Assembly (NCBI GenBank): GCA_017311315.1
Contig: CM029617.1
Span: 1,778,681 to 1,842,680 of the forward strand
Direction: 5' to 3'
DNA from: Dendrocalamus latiflorus
Lineage: Eukaryota; Streptophyta; Magnoliopsida; Poales; Poaceae
DNA length: 64,000 nucleotides
Positions within the stretch are counted from its first letter, which is position 1. Each line of letters opens with the position of its first letter. This document shows positions 34,287 to 44,884 of this stretch, one piece after another. Below the pieces are notes generated by a model. It was not told the origin of the DNA. It made no database searches and saw only the letters and a list, made by a program, of their open reading frames with translations. The translations under genes were made by a program, and so were the position numbers.

Positions 34287-34839
34287 AGATAACAGGTACT
34301 TTTATCTAATTTTCTCTAATTCCAGTCTAATTAGCCGCAAGATCTTGCTACTTGTAGTAATGTCAAAGTGCTGCCGTTATATTAATGTTCTATGCGTTGT
34401 GCTCAATTCAACCAGCAATTGTGCTCATAAACAGTTGGTGGCACCTAATCACAGTGTAGAATTAGATAGATAGGGCTCGTATTATATTACCGCAAGAATT
34501 GACTTACACAAGCAAAATTACTAAGCACTTCTAGGAAATTGTTGATATTGATTCGCATGGACTTCTAGGAATTGTGAGCACTTCTAGGAATATATAGATG
34601 CAGTCAATTACTAGGCACTTCTAGGAAATTGTTTACATGTAGTATAAATGCATTGTAAATAACTAGGTAGTCAGCTTATACTACCAACAAATAATTACTC
34701 CTGACACCAAACTTTTATGCAGTTTGCATCTATATATTCATCTCTTCTTCATCTATTTGGATCAGTCATATTCTTCATCTCTTCTTCATCTATTCGGATC
34801 AGTCCTATTCTTCATCTCTTCTTCATCCTATCTACAAAA

Positions 34840-34926
34840 ATGTCGGATCAGTCCGATGATTCTATAGACCCAGCTGAGATATACACTGCAGAAGATTTCT
34901 TAGCTGAGCAAAATATCCTTAACTAG
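34840..34926 (+). pseudogene. Short ORF, possible remnant of the second ORF
   Basis: A 28-residue frame starting MSDQSDDSIDPAE lies after ORF1, where a Pong-like element carries its transposase start. It stops at TAG (34924-34926) immediately before GC-rich non-coding DNA. The assignment is positional only, and no transposase motif is visible. Confidence 0.25.
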
Positions 34927-35500
34927 TCCACCCCGACACCCCCACCCCGACGGCGACCTCCTCAACCCACTCGTCCACCGCGCCTCCTCCTCTCCTCTCA
35001 GCCGCCGCGCTCCTCCTCTCATCCACCCGCGCCTCCTCCTCTCCTCTCAGCCGCCGCGCCTCCTTCTCTCCTCCACCCATGCCCACCGCCCGGCGCCGCC
35101 ACTCTCCACCTTCTCCGGCCGCCACGCCTCCGGATCCTCCTCCGCGCCACCACTTCTCCGCGGACGGCACCACCACAGCGAGGCGGCGGGCGAGCCGAGG
35201 CGCCGGGCAGAGGCATCGAGCGCGGCGACGAGCGAGCGCCGGGCGGAGGCATCGGGCGCGGCGACGAGCGAGCGCCGGGCGGAGGCGTCGGGCGAGCGGA
35301 GGTGCCGGGCGGAGGCGTCGAGCGAGGCGCCGGGTGGAGGAGGCGAGCCGAGGCGTCGGGCGGAGGAGCCGAGGAAGCGGAGGAGGCGGGGGGCGAGCAG
35401 AACGGGAGGCGGGGGATTTTTCACCGACGCGGGGAAAAAACGGAAGGATGCGAGCCAGAGTAGGGGGCCCCTAGGAATGAGAGCTGAAGGGGGGATTTTG
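34927..35500. other. GC-rich non-coding part of the Harbinger element
   Basis: Long overlapping frames exist on both strands, with repeated 'gcgccgggcggaggc' units between about 35200 and 35340. This is a base-composition effect and I found no family. Confidence 0.4.
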
Positions 35501-35616
35501 GGGGCTCCTCAAATTTGAGGGCTCTAGTAGAGGTCCTGCTGGACCTCTATTTTTACCTCAAGCCCTCAAATATGAGGTTTGAGGGCTCAAGTAAGATCCT
35601 GTTGGAGTTGCTCTAA

Positions 35617-36996
35617 CAGTAACAACTGAAGTCCAAAGTACAGGAAAAGGTCGGCACATCACACACGCGCGCAATGAGCGTATGTGAGATGATTTGCATG
35701 CGTCTCTGCCTCCTTTTCCGTATCCATGTAGTATAAACGTGGCATCAACATGCGTGCTGCTGCCGGCAGTACTTGGCCGGAAAAGAAAAGAAACGCTGCT
35801 TGCAGGCAAAATGGCGACGAGCGCATCGCATCGCATCGCTCCTAATGTCCAGCGTATCTGCTGACCAAGGATTCCAGTGATCTCTCAAGAGTTTTTCGTG
35901 TTTCACTTTCTGGTGTGACATGAAAGGTGACGTTGACCAAATCAGTGGCTGAAACAACTTTCATTTATGCTTTAATTTGCCCCTTTATTGACAGAAAACC
36001 GAAATGAAATCACCTCCATTTTGCTGGTAGGTAGTAGAATCTTGGTAAATTTAACTATCAAGCAATCCCATGCTGTACGTAGAACAAAACTCAAAACAAC
36101 AAGCTTTTTTTTTATATATATAAACAACCATTGCCTTTTGTGTAGCTATAACCAGAATTACTTTACAAGAATTTTGCAAAAGAATCTTGTAATTAAGCAC
36201 GCTCGGTCGTCAACTACACTGTACGGATACATCTTCTCAGTCTAGTTGCGAGCATGGATGCATCTACGGTATATTCATATTGGTTTCTGTTTCTGACTTT
36301 TGTTCGAAGAAATCAGAAACCAATATAAACTCACAGCCTTTTGAAGCAACTTCTTTACTTCTCTCGCTTTGGGGATAAGGCAGAGATCACGGACGCATCA
36401 GTCACCCTATTCCTTTTGCTCCTGTCTCGCGTACACATCTCTCCTTCACTTTTCTCACCGCTCATCTCCTCCTTCTAAAAATAATTTCTTTCAATCATTA
36501 CTATTTATTTTTAGTCAAAAACTATCAGAAATAGCTAATATGATCGTACTCTAGAGCGGTAGCTTTTTCTTTTGTTGAAAGTGAAAAAGCTTGCAATTGC
36601 ACGAGCTAACACTACACGCCGGCTGGTTGATAAAGAGTTAAGCAGCCGACATGATCATCCAGACGGAAGAAACGATCAAAGGATGGCTCCTTTGTTCGCT
36701 CTCTCACTTGCACCAGCTAGCACCACTAGCTTGTATACAGTCTCGGCCACACAAGCCACATCCATGAAATGACAGCGTGCATGTGATATGTGCGCATGCA
36801 TATATACATACGTACGTACATACGTACCTACGTAGGCATCATATATTAATTAGTAAAACATGAACAAATGAGTATAATTAAGGGTCGGGGTTTATTTGAT
36901 TTTGCATGTTGGTGCTTACAGGCGTGTTTGGGACACAAGATCTTCGCTGGGAATACTTCAGCCCAGTTTTGGACGGGGAATTTCGCAGGAAATAAT
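35617..36996. other. Intergenic stretch with a hairpin and an ACGT microsatellite
   Basis: A 12-bp-stem hairpin lies near 36279-36329 (atattggtttct with agaaaccaatat). An imperfect (ACGT/TACG) repeat lies near 36805-36835. No gene recognised. Confidence 0.35.
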
Positions 36997-36999
36997 TTA

Positions 37000-37096
37000 G
37001 GCCCTGTTTGGAATGCGGGAATTTTTCCCGATTCCTGCGGGAATTGAACTGTTTCCTGCAAAATTCTTGTGAAATTCCTCTATTCCAAACAGGCCC
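37000..37096. mobile_element. Family D MITE, 97 bp, TSD TTA
   Basis: GGCCCTGTTTGGAAT and ATTCCAAACAGGCCC lie between TTA repeats (36997-36999, 37097-37099). The interior is nearly identical to 26707-26790. Confidence 0.8.
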
Positions 37097-37254
37097 TTAG
37101 TTTCCGTATGAATTAATGAGCGCTGCCTGCATGTACTGTAGATGGCTTCTGATCTGGGTTCGATCATCTTAACAGAAAGAGCCAAATAAACGGCCATGTT
37201 AGGGAAAAAACGATGTTTTAATTCGAACTGGAATTAAGATGCAAGTGGAACTAA

Positions 37255-37448
37255 GGCAAGTCTCAGTGTAGGTTTCATGTCCCAGTTTCCAACACATCCA
37301 TATTTTAGAAACAGTGCAGAAGAGTTTCATCCTCATGAAACTCTCTCTACTCCCATGAAACTTTTATCATCTCTCTCTTCATCAATACAGTGCTATGTCA
37401 GCGTATTTAATGCCCATGAAACTCCATAAAACCCCACTGAGACTGGCC
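37255..37448. mobile_element. Tourist-like MITE, family B copy 2, 194 bp
   Basis: Termini GGCAAGTCTCAGTG and CACTGAGACTGGCC are flanked by TAA on both sides. It is the same element as 1561-1755 with a handful of substitutions. Confidence 0.85.
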
Positions 37449-37985
37449 TAACAAACGCGCCCGTCATGCACGAGCAGACACTTTGCCAGTTGCTGAGTGA
37501 ACAGTATTGGTTGACCGGATCCACAGTTTCATCCGGCCTACACACATGCATGGACTGTGGTTTTACTGTTCTGGAGGTCCTTATATCCTCGCTAAAAATG
37601 GGAATTATGTACAGATTCGAGAGGCAATAGTAGGGGTTGATGAGCTGAGCTTGGGTAGCGCACCACTATTAACTAGTTAAGCTCTAGTACGTGCAGGTCC
37701 CTCCATTCTGCTTTCAAAGATTTGCTCTTGAGCCTTCAGGCCGGGGTTGCTCTTGGTGTACTTACTTCTGCAGTTTACTTGCTTGATTCAGTATTTGCAA
37801 CTCTGTAGAGTGGCACTTCGAGATTTTTTTGCTATACAGAATGCAATTCATTACTTATCACTCTATAGGATGACCAATTTATATGTTGCCTTTTTTTGTG
37901 TGCATATTTCAGTGCATTTCCTCATTTTTAGGCACTTGAAATGTCCCTTTTGCCCCCCTCCGGTTGGTTTCAACAGACAGGCTTG
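37449..37985. other. Intergenic stretch, nothing recognised
   Basis: No open frame with family resemblance and no paired terminal repeats. Confidence 0.35.
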
Positions 37986-38386
37986 CCTAGCTGGTCCGGT
38001 CAAGCAAGTCACTCGCCGTCATCCTCGTCAGAGTCGCCCTCGCCGTCGAAATCAGAGTCGTACCATCGGCCTCGCACTCGCCGTGGCAGTCGTCGTCCTC
38101 GTCAGAGTTGTATCCGCCCGCCTTGTGCTCGCTGGTGTTGGTCGCGGCATCGAAACATCCGCGCAAGTTCGGAGGAATCAACGACGACCTCGAGCCGGTT
38201 CGCTCCTTGTCCAAGAAACTCCTCGACCACAGGTTCAGGTTCGTTCAGGTACATGGTAGAGGACATGTTCGACGCTGCCGCCGCAGCCGAAGGAGACGGC
38301 TCGGCGCGTATGTCCGGTGAGACTGGAGCTGCTCTTGCGAGGGATTGGTGCTGAGACATGAGTGCATCAGTGCGTGTGTTTTGCAT
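37986..38386 (-). pseudogene. Unrecognised ORF with an acidic tail split over frames
   Basis: The minus strand gives a 94-codon frame (ATG 38386, alternative ATG 38359: MSQHQSLARAAP) that ends in RGGRIQL-like sequence. A second frame continues with AGGYNSDEDDDCHGE, and a third ends WYDSDFDGEGDSDEDDGE. Asp/Glu-rich coding character that persists while switching frames suggests a decayed gene with indels. An intron could also explain it. I do not recognise the family, so no function is proposed. Confidence 0.3.
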
Positions 38387-38551
38387 GCATTTTATCCTCT
38401 CACTAGCTTAGCCAGCCAGCTTTGTCGACTCAACACTGTAAGGGTGTAATGGTCATTTCCATCGTCTCGATGAGTCCCACTCCCACGTATGCATCTTCTT
38501 CACGCAAACCCTAGATCAGTATCCCTTCACGCTGCCTCGTCCGCGTCTCCA

Positions 38552-38690
38552 TGCGGCCTCCCCCACATTTGCACCTCCCGACTCCCACTCCTCCTCCGCA
38601 CTGTCTGGTGTTCGTCTCCTCTGCGTGGCCTCCCCCACATCCGCGCTTCCCAACTCCCACTCCTCCTCCGGGCCATCTCCCCACTCCCGA
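38552..38690. repeat. Two-copy tandem repeat, period about 74 bp
   Basis: 'cctcccccacat' followed by 'cccactcctcctcc' occurs near 38556 and again near 38630. Confidence 0.55.
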
Positions 38691-38726
38691 GGGTGTAATT
38701 AGTGATCAAGAAAATTTAAAACTCTC

Positions 38727-38849
38727 CTATTCACCCCCTTCTAGTCGGTTATCCTTGATCCTACAACAGGTAAAATTTCTTCCAGTAGCAAAAGGAGATG
38801 GCACCAACCTTTGTAGGATCAAGAATAACCGACTAGAGAGGGTGAATAG
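38727..38849. repeat. Inverted repeat with ~38-bp arms
   Basis: The left arm (38727-38765, ctattcaccccc…gatcctaca) is inverted at 38812-38849 with few mismatches around a ~46-bp loop. The arm sequence resembles ends of grass copia-type LTRs, so this may be a junction of retrotransposon termini. Confidence 0.5.
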
Positions 38850-40505
38850 AAGGTTTTAAAATTTTCTTGCCTTCTAATTAATTTTTTAATTCTAATATGA
38901 CAAGGATTTAAAGCAATTGAAATCTACACAATTCTAGTAAGTTTATAACTCTTCAAGAATGAATCTCTACAAGAAAATGCTAGCACAAATGAATAGTGAC
39001 AATATACTAAATATACAAGAGCTAAAAGGAGACAAGAGAAAACCAATGTACACACGATGTTTTTACCGTGGTGCTAAAAAACTTGCCAGTTTCCCCTGGT
39101 CCACGTTGAGGAAAGCCCAAACGAATTGGACCGGCTCCACGAATTAAGCCTCAGCTCCTTAATCCACTAGTGGTAGCCTTTCTTTCACTCCGAAGATGGT
39201 GGACTCTAACCACTCACAAGTCGATGCCAGACCTTTTCACAATCTTCTTGAAGAAGTCACCTTGTAAACTCCACTAAGTTGTCTAGGTGCCGGCAAACAC
39301 CAAGAGTAAAAGATCACACGCTTCACTTGATAACAATCAAGTGCCAAAGGATTAGTCTAATGAATGCAATGCACTTGTTTGGCTCAACCAACTTAAATAA
39401 ATGCACAATGAGAAAAAAAGGTGTAGAGTGAATGCTCAATGCTCAAAGATGTTCAATGGGGTCTCTTCTACCTATCCTTGAGCAGGAGGATGGGTATTTA
39501 TACCCTTACCAACCAAAACTAGCCATTAGAATGAAATTCCAAAAATATTCAGGGCGAGCAGAAGTACCGCAGGCCAAAACCGGTACTTCCGCACCTGCTT
39601 TGACGCAACAGTAACGGCTATGTTAGAACTTCTGAACTAGCCGTTGAAAATCGGCACGGAACTACCGCCATTATAAATCCGGTACTTTCGTTAACCGGTA
39701 GTTCCGGGAAGTCGGCGTGGTACTTCCGTTTGAATTGAGACCAAGAGTTGGCGCCCTTTGGAAAAAAGGTTCCACTCGACCTTCCGGAGCTTCCGTGCTT
39801 CGAAAGTACCGCTTAAGACTGCGGAACTAACGCTCTACGGTAGTTCCACCGTTGAAACTTCGGTACTTACATTTGTTGTGGACTGAGAATCGTCCCGAGG
39901 GTGCTTTCTGGAAAAATGGCTCTGCTCGGATAGTTAAAGCTTCCGGCAAGCGAAAGTACCATGATTTTCATGCCGGTACTTCTGGTTGTCTGGATAGAGC
40001 ACCGAGCGACTTCGGGAGGTGCTATATGGAAAAAAGGCTCCACTCGTTTTTTCGGAGCTTCCGAGCGCCGGAAGTACCGCTTAAGACTGCGGAACTTCTG
40101 CTCTACAGTAGTTTCGCCGTTAAAACTCCGGTGCTTCTGTTTTTCCAGACAGAGCATAGATTTGGCTATCAGATTAAAATTTTAATGAATGCATGATCCT
40201 AAATTTATCCAATTGGCACAAGAATATGCTATTAAGCTACTTGTCATGATCCTTCTTTATGGTATGACATTTAGTCTATAATCCAGTTTTCCATCCTTTC
40301 TCCTAAGACTGGTAAAAAAAAGAGGGTCCTAGCCTACATATACCTTTGCCTTGAGCCACTTTGATCTTCATGCTAATCCTTAGCATGCGTCTTGTCATCA
40401 TTTTAGGAACTTAGCCTTTTAAACACTTAACAAATACATTAGTCCCATATTCACATAAATTCATTAATTACCAAAACTATTTTTAAGGGCTTAAATGCTT
40501 TCAAC
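38850..40505. mobile_element. Probable decayed LTR-type retrotransposon DNA, non-coding
   Basis: It has no gene but repeats a segment about 268 bp apart: 'gtaccgcttaagactgcgg' near 39805 and again near 40073, with similar preceding and following DNA. There are many 'ggtacttccg/ggaactaccg' motifs. The general look is that of a large grass LTR in reverse orientation. Boundaries and class are inferred and no target duplication was found. Confidence 0.35.
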
Positions 40506-41354
40506 CTCCCATCCACAAACCAGTTGAGCTGCTCCTAGAGGTCGCGGGGAAGGCCTCAAGCACGACAACCCTTGCTACCGCACGATCCTTTCTTGACTGA
40601 TCGATCGCAGGCTCACCGGACGCCGCCTATCACACTGCCGCGGGGTCAGGAGTGGGGGTGGTTGCCCCTTAATCGGACTGGAAGTGCGGTGGCACGCGGA
40701 GGAGAGAGCCACCGGGTCACGCCGCCGCAGGGTCGACTGACTGTAGGGGTGGCTGCGCCTCACCGAACTAGGAGTTGGGAGGCGGCGCGAACTTGCAACG
40801 TTGAGACATAAGCCTGTAGCAGGCAGCGTGGGAGAGAAGGCAACGGCGGCGTAGGGCAATGGAGAGGACGTGACGCGGGGAGGGAAGAGGAGCGCCTCAC
40901 GGGTGCCTTCGAGTAAAAAAGCGATTTGTTGATGATTGATTTGAGAAATACCTATCTTACTATCGCTTAAATCGACGGATGTAATTGACTGGTACATCAT
41001 ATTTAGTAGAGAAGTAATAGATTTAAACTGAGAGGTATTGGTACCTTTTCAAGGATGGTCTCACGTGTTTTGCACGGGCCATTACGCACGTTTGGCAATG
41101 GATAAAATTATAGTACGAGTATATCTGTACAAAAACATTGCCGTCAAAACGATTGAATTAGAACACGCATGTCTGCCTAACAAGTTAGAACCCTTGAGAA
41201 CAACAGCAACTAGTATTTAATTGCGTCGAAAGAGAAAAGGCGCAGGCACGAAGCGACCTTTGAGCAACAGCCACGTACAATCGCACGAGCTGATGGATCG
41301 CTAGGAAGCGGCAGCCGCTTTTGGTCATCTTCGTTTTTTGTTCGCTTTTGGCTT
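40506..41354. other. Intergenic stretch, nothing recognised
   Basis: A frame of 141 codons on the minus strand (40575-41000) has an equally open shadow and no recognised motif. Confidence 0.3.
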
Positions 41355-41880
41355 AGGCCTCTTTCATTTTGACTTGCACTTCTTACTTTTGGTTTATTTT
41401 TCACTATTTAATAATTTCGTTTTTTTTGAGTTTTTTTATTTTTTTTGAGCTTTTTTGTCGGTTCTTTTTCCCGTATTCGTTTGTACTGTCCGTGACGGGC
41501 TAATATGTTTTTTCTATTTTTATTTTTTTTAAATTTAATTGCGTCAAATAAGTCACCGTCAACTACAGTATTTTTCAGTCAAATACGGGCATGTTCTTTT
41601 CGGCTGCGGCTTATAGCTTTTGGCTAAATTTTTTGAATTTTGGCTGTTTACGGTACAGATTACGGAGAGACAGATACTCACTTGCGATTTTGGCTGGTAT
41701 AGATGTTGGGCTTTTAACGTGTAGATCATTTAACTTGTAGACCACGTCTTGAAAAAATATTCCGTTTGAAAGTTAGGTACTGTAGCAAAAGTCCAAAGCC
41801 GTCGGCTTTTGACTTAAAGAACATGCCCTACATTGCTTTTCAGCCATAAGCCACTCAAAATAAGCCCTTTTGAGTAGGAC
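41355..41880. repeat. MITE-like repeat, family A copy 4, interrupted by another MITE
   Basis: The family A motif order is present (ttgtactgtccgtgacggg, aaatttaattgcgtc, caactacagt, then cagccataagcc). The 242-bp element at 41587-41828 sits between the 'ctacagt' and 'cagccataag' blocks. Confidence 0.55.
41587..41828. mobile_element. MITE, family E copy 1, 242 bp, TSD TAC
   Basis: Inverted ends GGGCATGTTCTTT and AAAGAACATGCCC are flanked by TAC at 41584-41586 and 41829-41831. An inverted relative is at 44262-44495. Confidence 0.75.
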
Positions 41881-42840
41881 CTTATACGAGGCTGTTTCTT
41901 CGTACCGCTTCATTTTAAACAACTTTTCGAGTTTAAATAAATATATATATATTATTTATGTCGATGTTTTTATCATTTATTATTATTTTAAAAAATACAG
42001 ATAAAAAATTACCTATCATAACTAAAGAACGTGGCCTAAAACAGGACCTTCGTTTTGTGAGTGAAGAAAGAACAGTCCAACTGCGAAATCGGTGCCCTCA
42101 TCTGATCGCGTTGAGGGAGAGCGCGTATGTACTGGCGCTGTCAGGCTTTGTCGACTTTTGCCGACACCGTCGAGTCCAACGTTACTGAAACTCACCATGC
42201 TCTGTTTTGCCGACACAAATTATGTGTCAAGTTTATTTTTTATTCTCAAAGAATAAAGATGTAAATTTGGAATCCTGGAATTTCATAGGATTTTATAGTT
42301 GGGACGAATACAATCCCTGTGCCTTTTTCTTTCTTTCTTTTGCATGTCAAGCAAATAATGGTATGAAACTCAAAACTCATACATGTTACAATACGTCTGG
42401 TTGTACCGTGATATCATTGGACTTTTCTATCGATCCTTGGACTTTTCGCAGAGCCACAGTTCTTTTGTCGACGGCAGATCGCATTCTGCTTTACGTCTCA
42501 AGTTTGTCCTGAACATTTGTCAATGAAGCCAAATATCAAGTGGTAGATCCTTTCAATTTCAAGTGGTGTCATCTCATGCTGGCCACTGCAATTAGTCACT
42601 TTGAAAGGGTGGTTTTATTTGCGCTTTACATCTCTGCTTGAAATGGACGATGGATTCCTTTTCCAGTTCCCTCCTTGTTTTTTTCCTCCATGAAAGAGAG
42701 AGAATAGATTGGACGATATGCTGTTCAAGTACTGGGTCTTGTAACTGTTAGTAAGGCCCACAATGTTGGCACGTAAGTTCTCCAAATCTAATCTAAAAGT
42801 GGAGTAAATCTTATCCACTAATTTCCTGTTAAATATATCT
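41881..42840. other. Intergenic stretch, nothing recognised
   Basis: Contains a short TA microsatellite (41939-41955). No gene seen. Confidence 0.35.
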
Positions 42841-42870
42841 TAACTGTAAGCATGGGCTAGTAGCTCAAAA
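42841..42870. repeat. 30-bp perfect direct repeat, left copy
   Basis: Identical to 44060-44089. The pair brackets 1.2 kb that contains the candidate small gene. Confidence 0.8.
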
Positions 42871-43083
42871 AATATATATATATGTAGGTTAGCCTCGAAA
42901 AGTATTTTTATAATATTATAGTTTTATTGAGTTTTATAAATATACTATAATAGTAGTTAGTGATTAAAGTTAAGTTTTACGACCATCTTGATATCGGAAG
43001 CAACTTGTTTTTTTTTTTGAACTCGAGGGAGTAATCTTTGGAGCTCGGAAGCTTGCGTGCCATTGCTGCCTCACTCGTGACAC

Positions 43084-43263
43084 TCACCAGCTTGTATAGT
43101 CCATCTCGTTTTCATGCGTAATGTAGTTGTGTGGATTGGGACGGGCTCGACGTTGGAGCACCTGGACCGCCGCCGCCACAGGGTCCCTCGGCTGGACGGG
43201 GTCTGGGCCGTCAAAGCGCGCGGCGGAGGGCACCGTAGCCGCATGAGCACTGGCCTCTGCCAT
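43084..43263 (-). CDS. Candidate small gene, 59 aa, function unknown
   Basis: On the minus strand, ATG at 43261-43263 opens a 59-codon frame (MAEASAHAATVPSAARF at the start, YTSW before the stop). It has no signal peptide, membrane segment or recognised domain, and Pro, Arg and Ala are common. Support comes from the promoter layout: a TATA box 92 bp upstream and heat-shock-element arrays 215-290 bp upstream. An in-frame ATG at 43344 lies too close to the TATA box to be in a normal transcript. It is possibly a heat- or stress-induced small protein, but this is inference from the promoter only, and the frame could be chance. Confidence 0.4.
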   Translation of the reverse strand: MAEASAHAATVPSAARFDGPDPVQPRDPVAAAVQVLQRRARPNPHNYITHENEMDYTSW

Positions 43264-43354
43264 GGAAGGACCGAGCAGCGCTTCTCTCGTGTGAATGTGT
43301 GTACGTGTGGATGGATGAGAATGGCTTCTGGTGAAGGTGTGCATTGGTGACGCC

Positions 43355-43362
43355 TATTTATA
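43355..43362 (-). promoter_or_regulatory. TATA box of the candidate small gene
   Basis: TATAAATA followed by GGCG on the minus strand, giving a predicted leader of about 60 nt before ATG 43263. Confidence 0.5.
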
Positions 43363-43576
43363 TTGCTCAAGGCCGATTTGCCTCCTCGTCGTGTTCATCT
43401 GCGCGCACTGTTAGTTCTTACCTGTGTTCTTCTCCTCCTTCCCTGATTTCCTCCATGGTTTTGCCACATGATGCCGTCAATTTGTTGACGGATTTGGTGC
43501 ACTAATTCCTTATCTTCTTGTCTCTTGATTCGATTTCTATGGAATGGCTCTAATCCATGTGCTGACTCTGATTTAG

Positions 43577-43642
43577 GAAGCTTCTAGAAAGTTGGGTTCA
43601 AATGCCTTAGGCTTGGGAAGGTTCTAGACAATTCTAGAAGAA
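43577..43642 (-). promoter_or_regulatory. Heat shock element arrays
   Basis: GAAGCTTCTAGAA (43577-43589) is a perfect three-unit nGAAn array. From 43617, GAAGGTTCTAGACAATTCTA continues with GAAGAATC, giving alternating GAA/TTC units every five bases with two imperfect units. Heat shock factor trimers bind such arrays. Confidence 0.55.
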
Positions 43643-43739
43643 TCCGAGGGCCCTGACTTGCCTGAAATTCTGCGAAACTTGCTCATGTTGAACTTGCGTG
43701 AAACCTAGCTGATCATTGATTTTCATCCATGTTTTGCCC

Positions 43740-44050
43740 ATTTCTTTTTTAAAAAATTTCTTTCGAAACTTTACTGAAACCATATGAACTTTCTTAAACA
43801 AAGATGGGACAATTGAAACATTCTAAAACTTCTTAAAACTTGTATTTTTTTTAAACTCACTTTAAACCTTTCTGAACCTTCATGAAAAGCACTTGAAACT
43901 TTCCCAAAACATTTTGAAATCTGCTTGAAACTTTAAACTCAAAACCTGAAATATTTCACAAAACGCGCTGATATCTACTTAAAAATTCAAACTTGAAACC
44001 TAAAATCTTTATAAAAACTTACATGCAACTGAAACTGCATGATACTCCAT
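43740..44050. repeat. Degenerate GAAAC-type short repeat region
   Basis: About 15 irregular occurrences of 'tgaaac' or 'gaaactt' motifs, spaced 8-25 bases apart, in AT-rich DNA with no fixed period. Confidence 0.45.
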
Positions 44051-44059
44051 GCATGAAAC

Positions 44060-44089
44060 TAACTGTAAGCATGGGCTAGTAGCTCAAAA
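44060..44089. repeat. 30-bp perfect direct repeat, right copy
   Basis: Reads taactgtaagcatgggctag and onward, identical to 42841-42870. Confidence 0.8.
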
Positions 44090-44261
44090 CACGTACCGAC
44101 TTTAGGGACTAACGTGCGATTATGCCAACTTCCGCGACGGCCTCGTGTTCTCCGGCGATGACTGGCCTCCGCACGCTTCGAGGCCGTCCGCCGCCATGTT
44201 CATAGGTACGATCCCTGCCCTGAGGTCGCTCTCCAACGGTCCAAACTGAAAACCAAAATTC

Positions 44262-44495
44262 GGACATGTTCATTGCGACTTTTGAAAACGACTTTTATCT
44301 TTTGCTACAGTATTAAATTTTCAAACGGAATATTTTCTTAATATAAGGTTTACAAGTTAATTATAGTACACGCTAAAAAACCAACATCTGTATCAGTCAA
44401 AATCATAAGTGAGTATCTCTCCGTAATCTCTGTCACAAACAGCTCAAAATTCAAAAAATTCAAACACGAGCCATAAACTAAAACAAGGACAGACC
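44262..44495. mobile_element. MITE, family E copy 2 (inverted)
   Basis: Starts GGACATGTTC and is a diverged reverse complement of 41587-41828 (shared 'aaacggaatatt', 'gtgagtatctctccgtaatc'). It lies just beyond the 3' end of the arabinokinase gene. Confidence 0.6.
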
Positions 44496-44884
44496 CTTCC
44501 CCACTCGTTCTCCAACTCAACACGAGCTCTTCTCCTTACCCATTCTCTCTGAAATTCCAGGTTTGGTTACGCCTGTCTAACAGACATGTATGTGAAAGCA
44601 ACCCGACGAATGGGCCGAGTGGAAGGCAGCTTTCAAATCTACAAAGAATGTGGCCACACCGCTGAACTAACAACATATATGTGTCGAAGCAACACAACGA
44701 ATTGCTAGAGTAGCACCAAGTGTTAAATTCAGAAAGGAGGATGTGCCCCGAAAGAACAAACTTATCATTGCTCACATCGCTAAACGAACAATTGCGACAG
44801 GCAGGTTGCCTTATGTTCAGTCTATAGCCTGGGCGAAGCTTCTTAATAAATCGAGTTGCGTAACACGATCGAAAGCCAATCTCT

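Larger units (their letters stand above)
32094..35613 (+). mobile_element. PIF/Harbinger (Pong-like) element, 3.5 kb, lacking a transposase ORF
   Basis: The left end reads GAGCACCCGCAACAGG and the inverted right end reads GAGCAACTCCAACAGG. The flanks are TTA (32091-32093) and TAA (35614-35616), an imperfect 3-bp TWA duplication typical of Harbinger. Inside is an ORF1-type gene coding for a Myb/SANT-like protein with a NAM-associated C-terminus, the partner protein of Ping/Pong transposases. I found no DDE transposase. The DNA after 34927 is GC-rich and non-coding. The element therefore looks internally deleted. An alternative is that a host NAM-domain gene is merely flanked by similar ends. 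Confidence 0.6.
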
